From contig JAWKON010000003.1 in assembly GCA_041391125.1 (NCBI GenBank), positions 195,022 through 259,021 of the forward strand: a stretch of DNA of 64,000 bases. Direction: 5' to 3'. Source of the stretch: JACKBC01 sp041391125. GTDB lineage: Bacteria; Chloroflexota; Anaerolineae; Caldilineales; Caldilineaceae. The translations under genes were made by a program, and so were the position numbers. The notes beneath the pieces are model-generated. The model saw nothing but the letters and a program-made list of their open reading frames with translations, ran no database searches and had not been told where the DNA came from. Below are positions 63,741-64,000 of this stretch, piece by piece. Every line of letters begins with the position of its first letter. Within the stretch, counting starts at the first letter, position 1.

Positions 63741-63812
63741 CGTAGGTCACTCTTACAGAGTGACATGCTTTGAGCGATAGATCACCTTGTCACTCTGCAA
63801 GAGTGACCTACG
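63741..63812. repeat. CGTAGGTCACTCT palindrome between murB and ddl
   Basis: 24-base arms (63741-63764 and 63789-63812) pair at 23 of 24 positions. The right arm shares 20 identical bases with 41672-41691. Confidence 0.85.
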
Positions 63813-63857
63813 AGTATAGCATCTTTGCGTGAGATTCTATTCTTGACAGGAAAACTT

Positions 63858-64000
63858 ATGCCCAATTCCAAACCCATCCGCGTCGGCGTGCTTTTTGGCG
63901 GGCGCAGCGGTGAACATGAAGTGTCGCTGGCCAGCGCCCGCAACGTAATGGAGGCGCTGGACAAGGCGGGCTATGTGGTGGCGCCCATTGGCATTACGCG
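63858..64000 (+). CDS. ddl: D-alanine--D-alanine ligase, N-terminal part (cut by window end)
   Basis: About 47 residues visible: PNSKPIRVGVLFGGRSGEHEVSLASARNV, where GGRSGEHEVS is the conserved N-terminal motif of Ddl. AGGAAA precedes the ATG by 6 bases. It makes the D-Ala-D-Ala used by MurF. The rest lies outside the window. Confidence 0.93.
   Translation, partial: MPNSKPIRVGVLFGGRSGEHEVSLASARNVMEALDKAGYVVAPIGIT

Overview
The window looks like chromosomal DNA from a member of the Chloroflexota (Anaerolineae/Caldilineae-like). This is an inference from several things: a peptidoglycan division (dcw) cluster with no outer-membrane genes, a System I-type cytochrome c maturation cluster whose CcmE has the CxxxY heme site, secreted beta-propeller proteins ending in a short Tyr/Phe-Leu/Met-Pro-x-Val-x-Arg tail, and many palindromic intergenic repeats. 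No rRNA, tRNA, CRISPR array, phage or complete transposon was seen.

Layout. 1-3.6 kb: end of a secreted protein gene, a P1B-4 metal-export ATPase with a Fur/PerR-type regulator and two operator-like palindromes, and acpP. 3.6-4.55 kb: a gene-free stretch holding two candidate small RNAs, each with anti-Shine-Dalgarno motifs and an intrinsic terminator. 4.6-9.3 kb: a frameshifted GT39-type membrane glycosyltransferase, a glycoside hydrolase and an SH3 lipoprotein. 9.8-14.5 kb: two tandem secreted SBBP beta-propeller proteins, then a candidate structured RNA. 14.7-22.6 kb: an OmpR-type regulator, ruvC, yebC, pyrG, an ECF sigma factor with a membrane partner, alr and rpsT. 22.7-30.3 kb: a minus-strand cytochrome c biogenesis cluster (DUF2007, ccmE, a cytochrome c protein, ccmA, B, C, D, a CcdA whose first membrane segment sits at the C-terminus, and a glutaredoxin-like protein). 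30.3-46.7 kb: housekeeping and surface genes (DUF952, metallo-hydrolase, HxlR, a large LTD/CotH protein, acyltransferase, DUF429, DUF4129, DUF58, ceramidase-like, deaminase, GPH symporter, PD40 propeller). 47-64 kb: the dcw cluster, with mraZ (TGGGN operators at its promoter), rsmH, ftsL-like, ftsI, murF, two mraY copies, murD, ftsW, murG, two unknown membrane proteins, murC, murB and ddl (cut by the window edge). murE is not in the cluster.

A technical point affects the whole annotation. At least twelve genes are broken by one-base shifts, often at short G/C homopolymers, including the essential genes murD and murF. The ends of two other genes make sense only if one base is corrected, because their terminators then fall just after the stop. 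I therefore treat most of these as probable consensus errors and annotate the restored gene spans. Two genes, the GT39-like protein and the cytochrome c protein, carry five or more shifts and could be real pseudogenes.

How the parts fit: the 47-64 kb block builds lipid II and the septal wall and is probably autoregulated by MraZ. The 22.7-30 kb block makes c-type cytochromes and includes a candidate substrate. Much of the remainder encodes secreted or membrane proteins. Nearly every intergenic gap over about 90 bp inside the dcw cluster is filled by a palindromic repeat.
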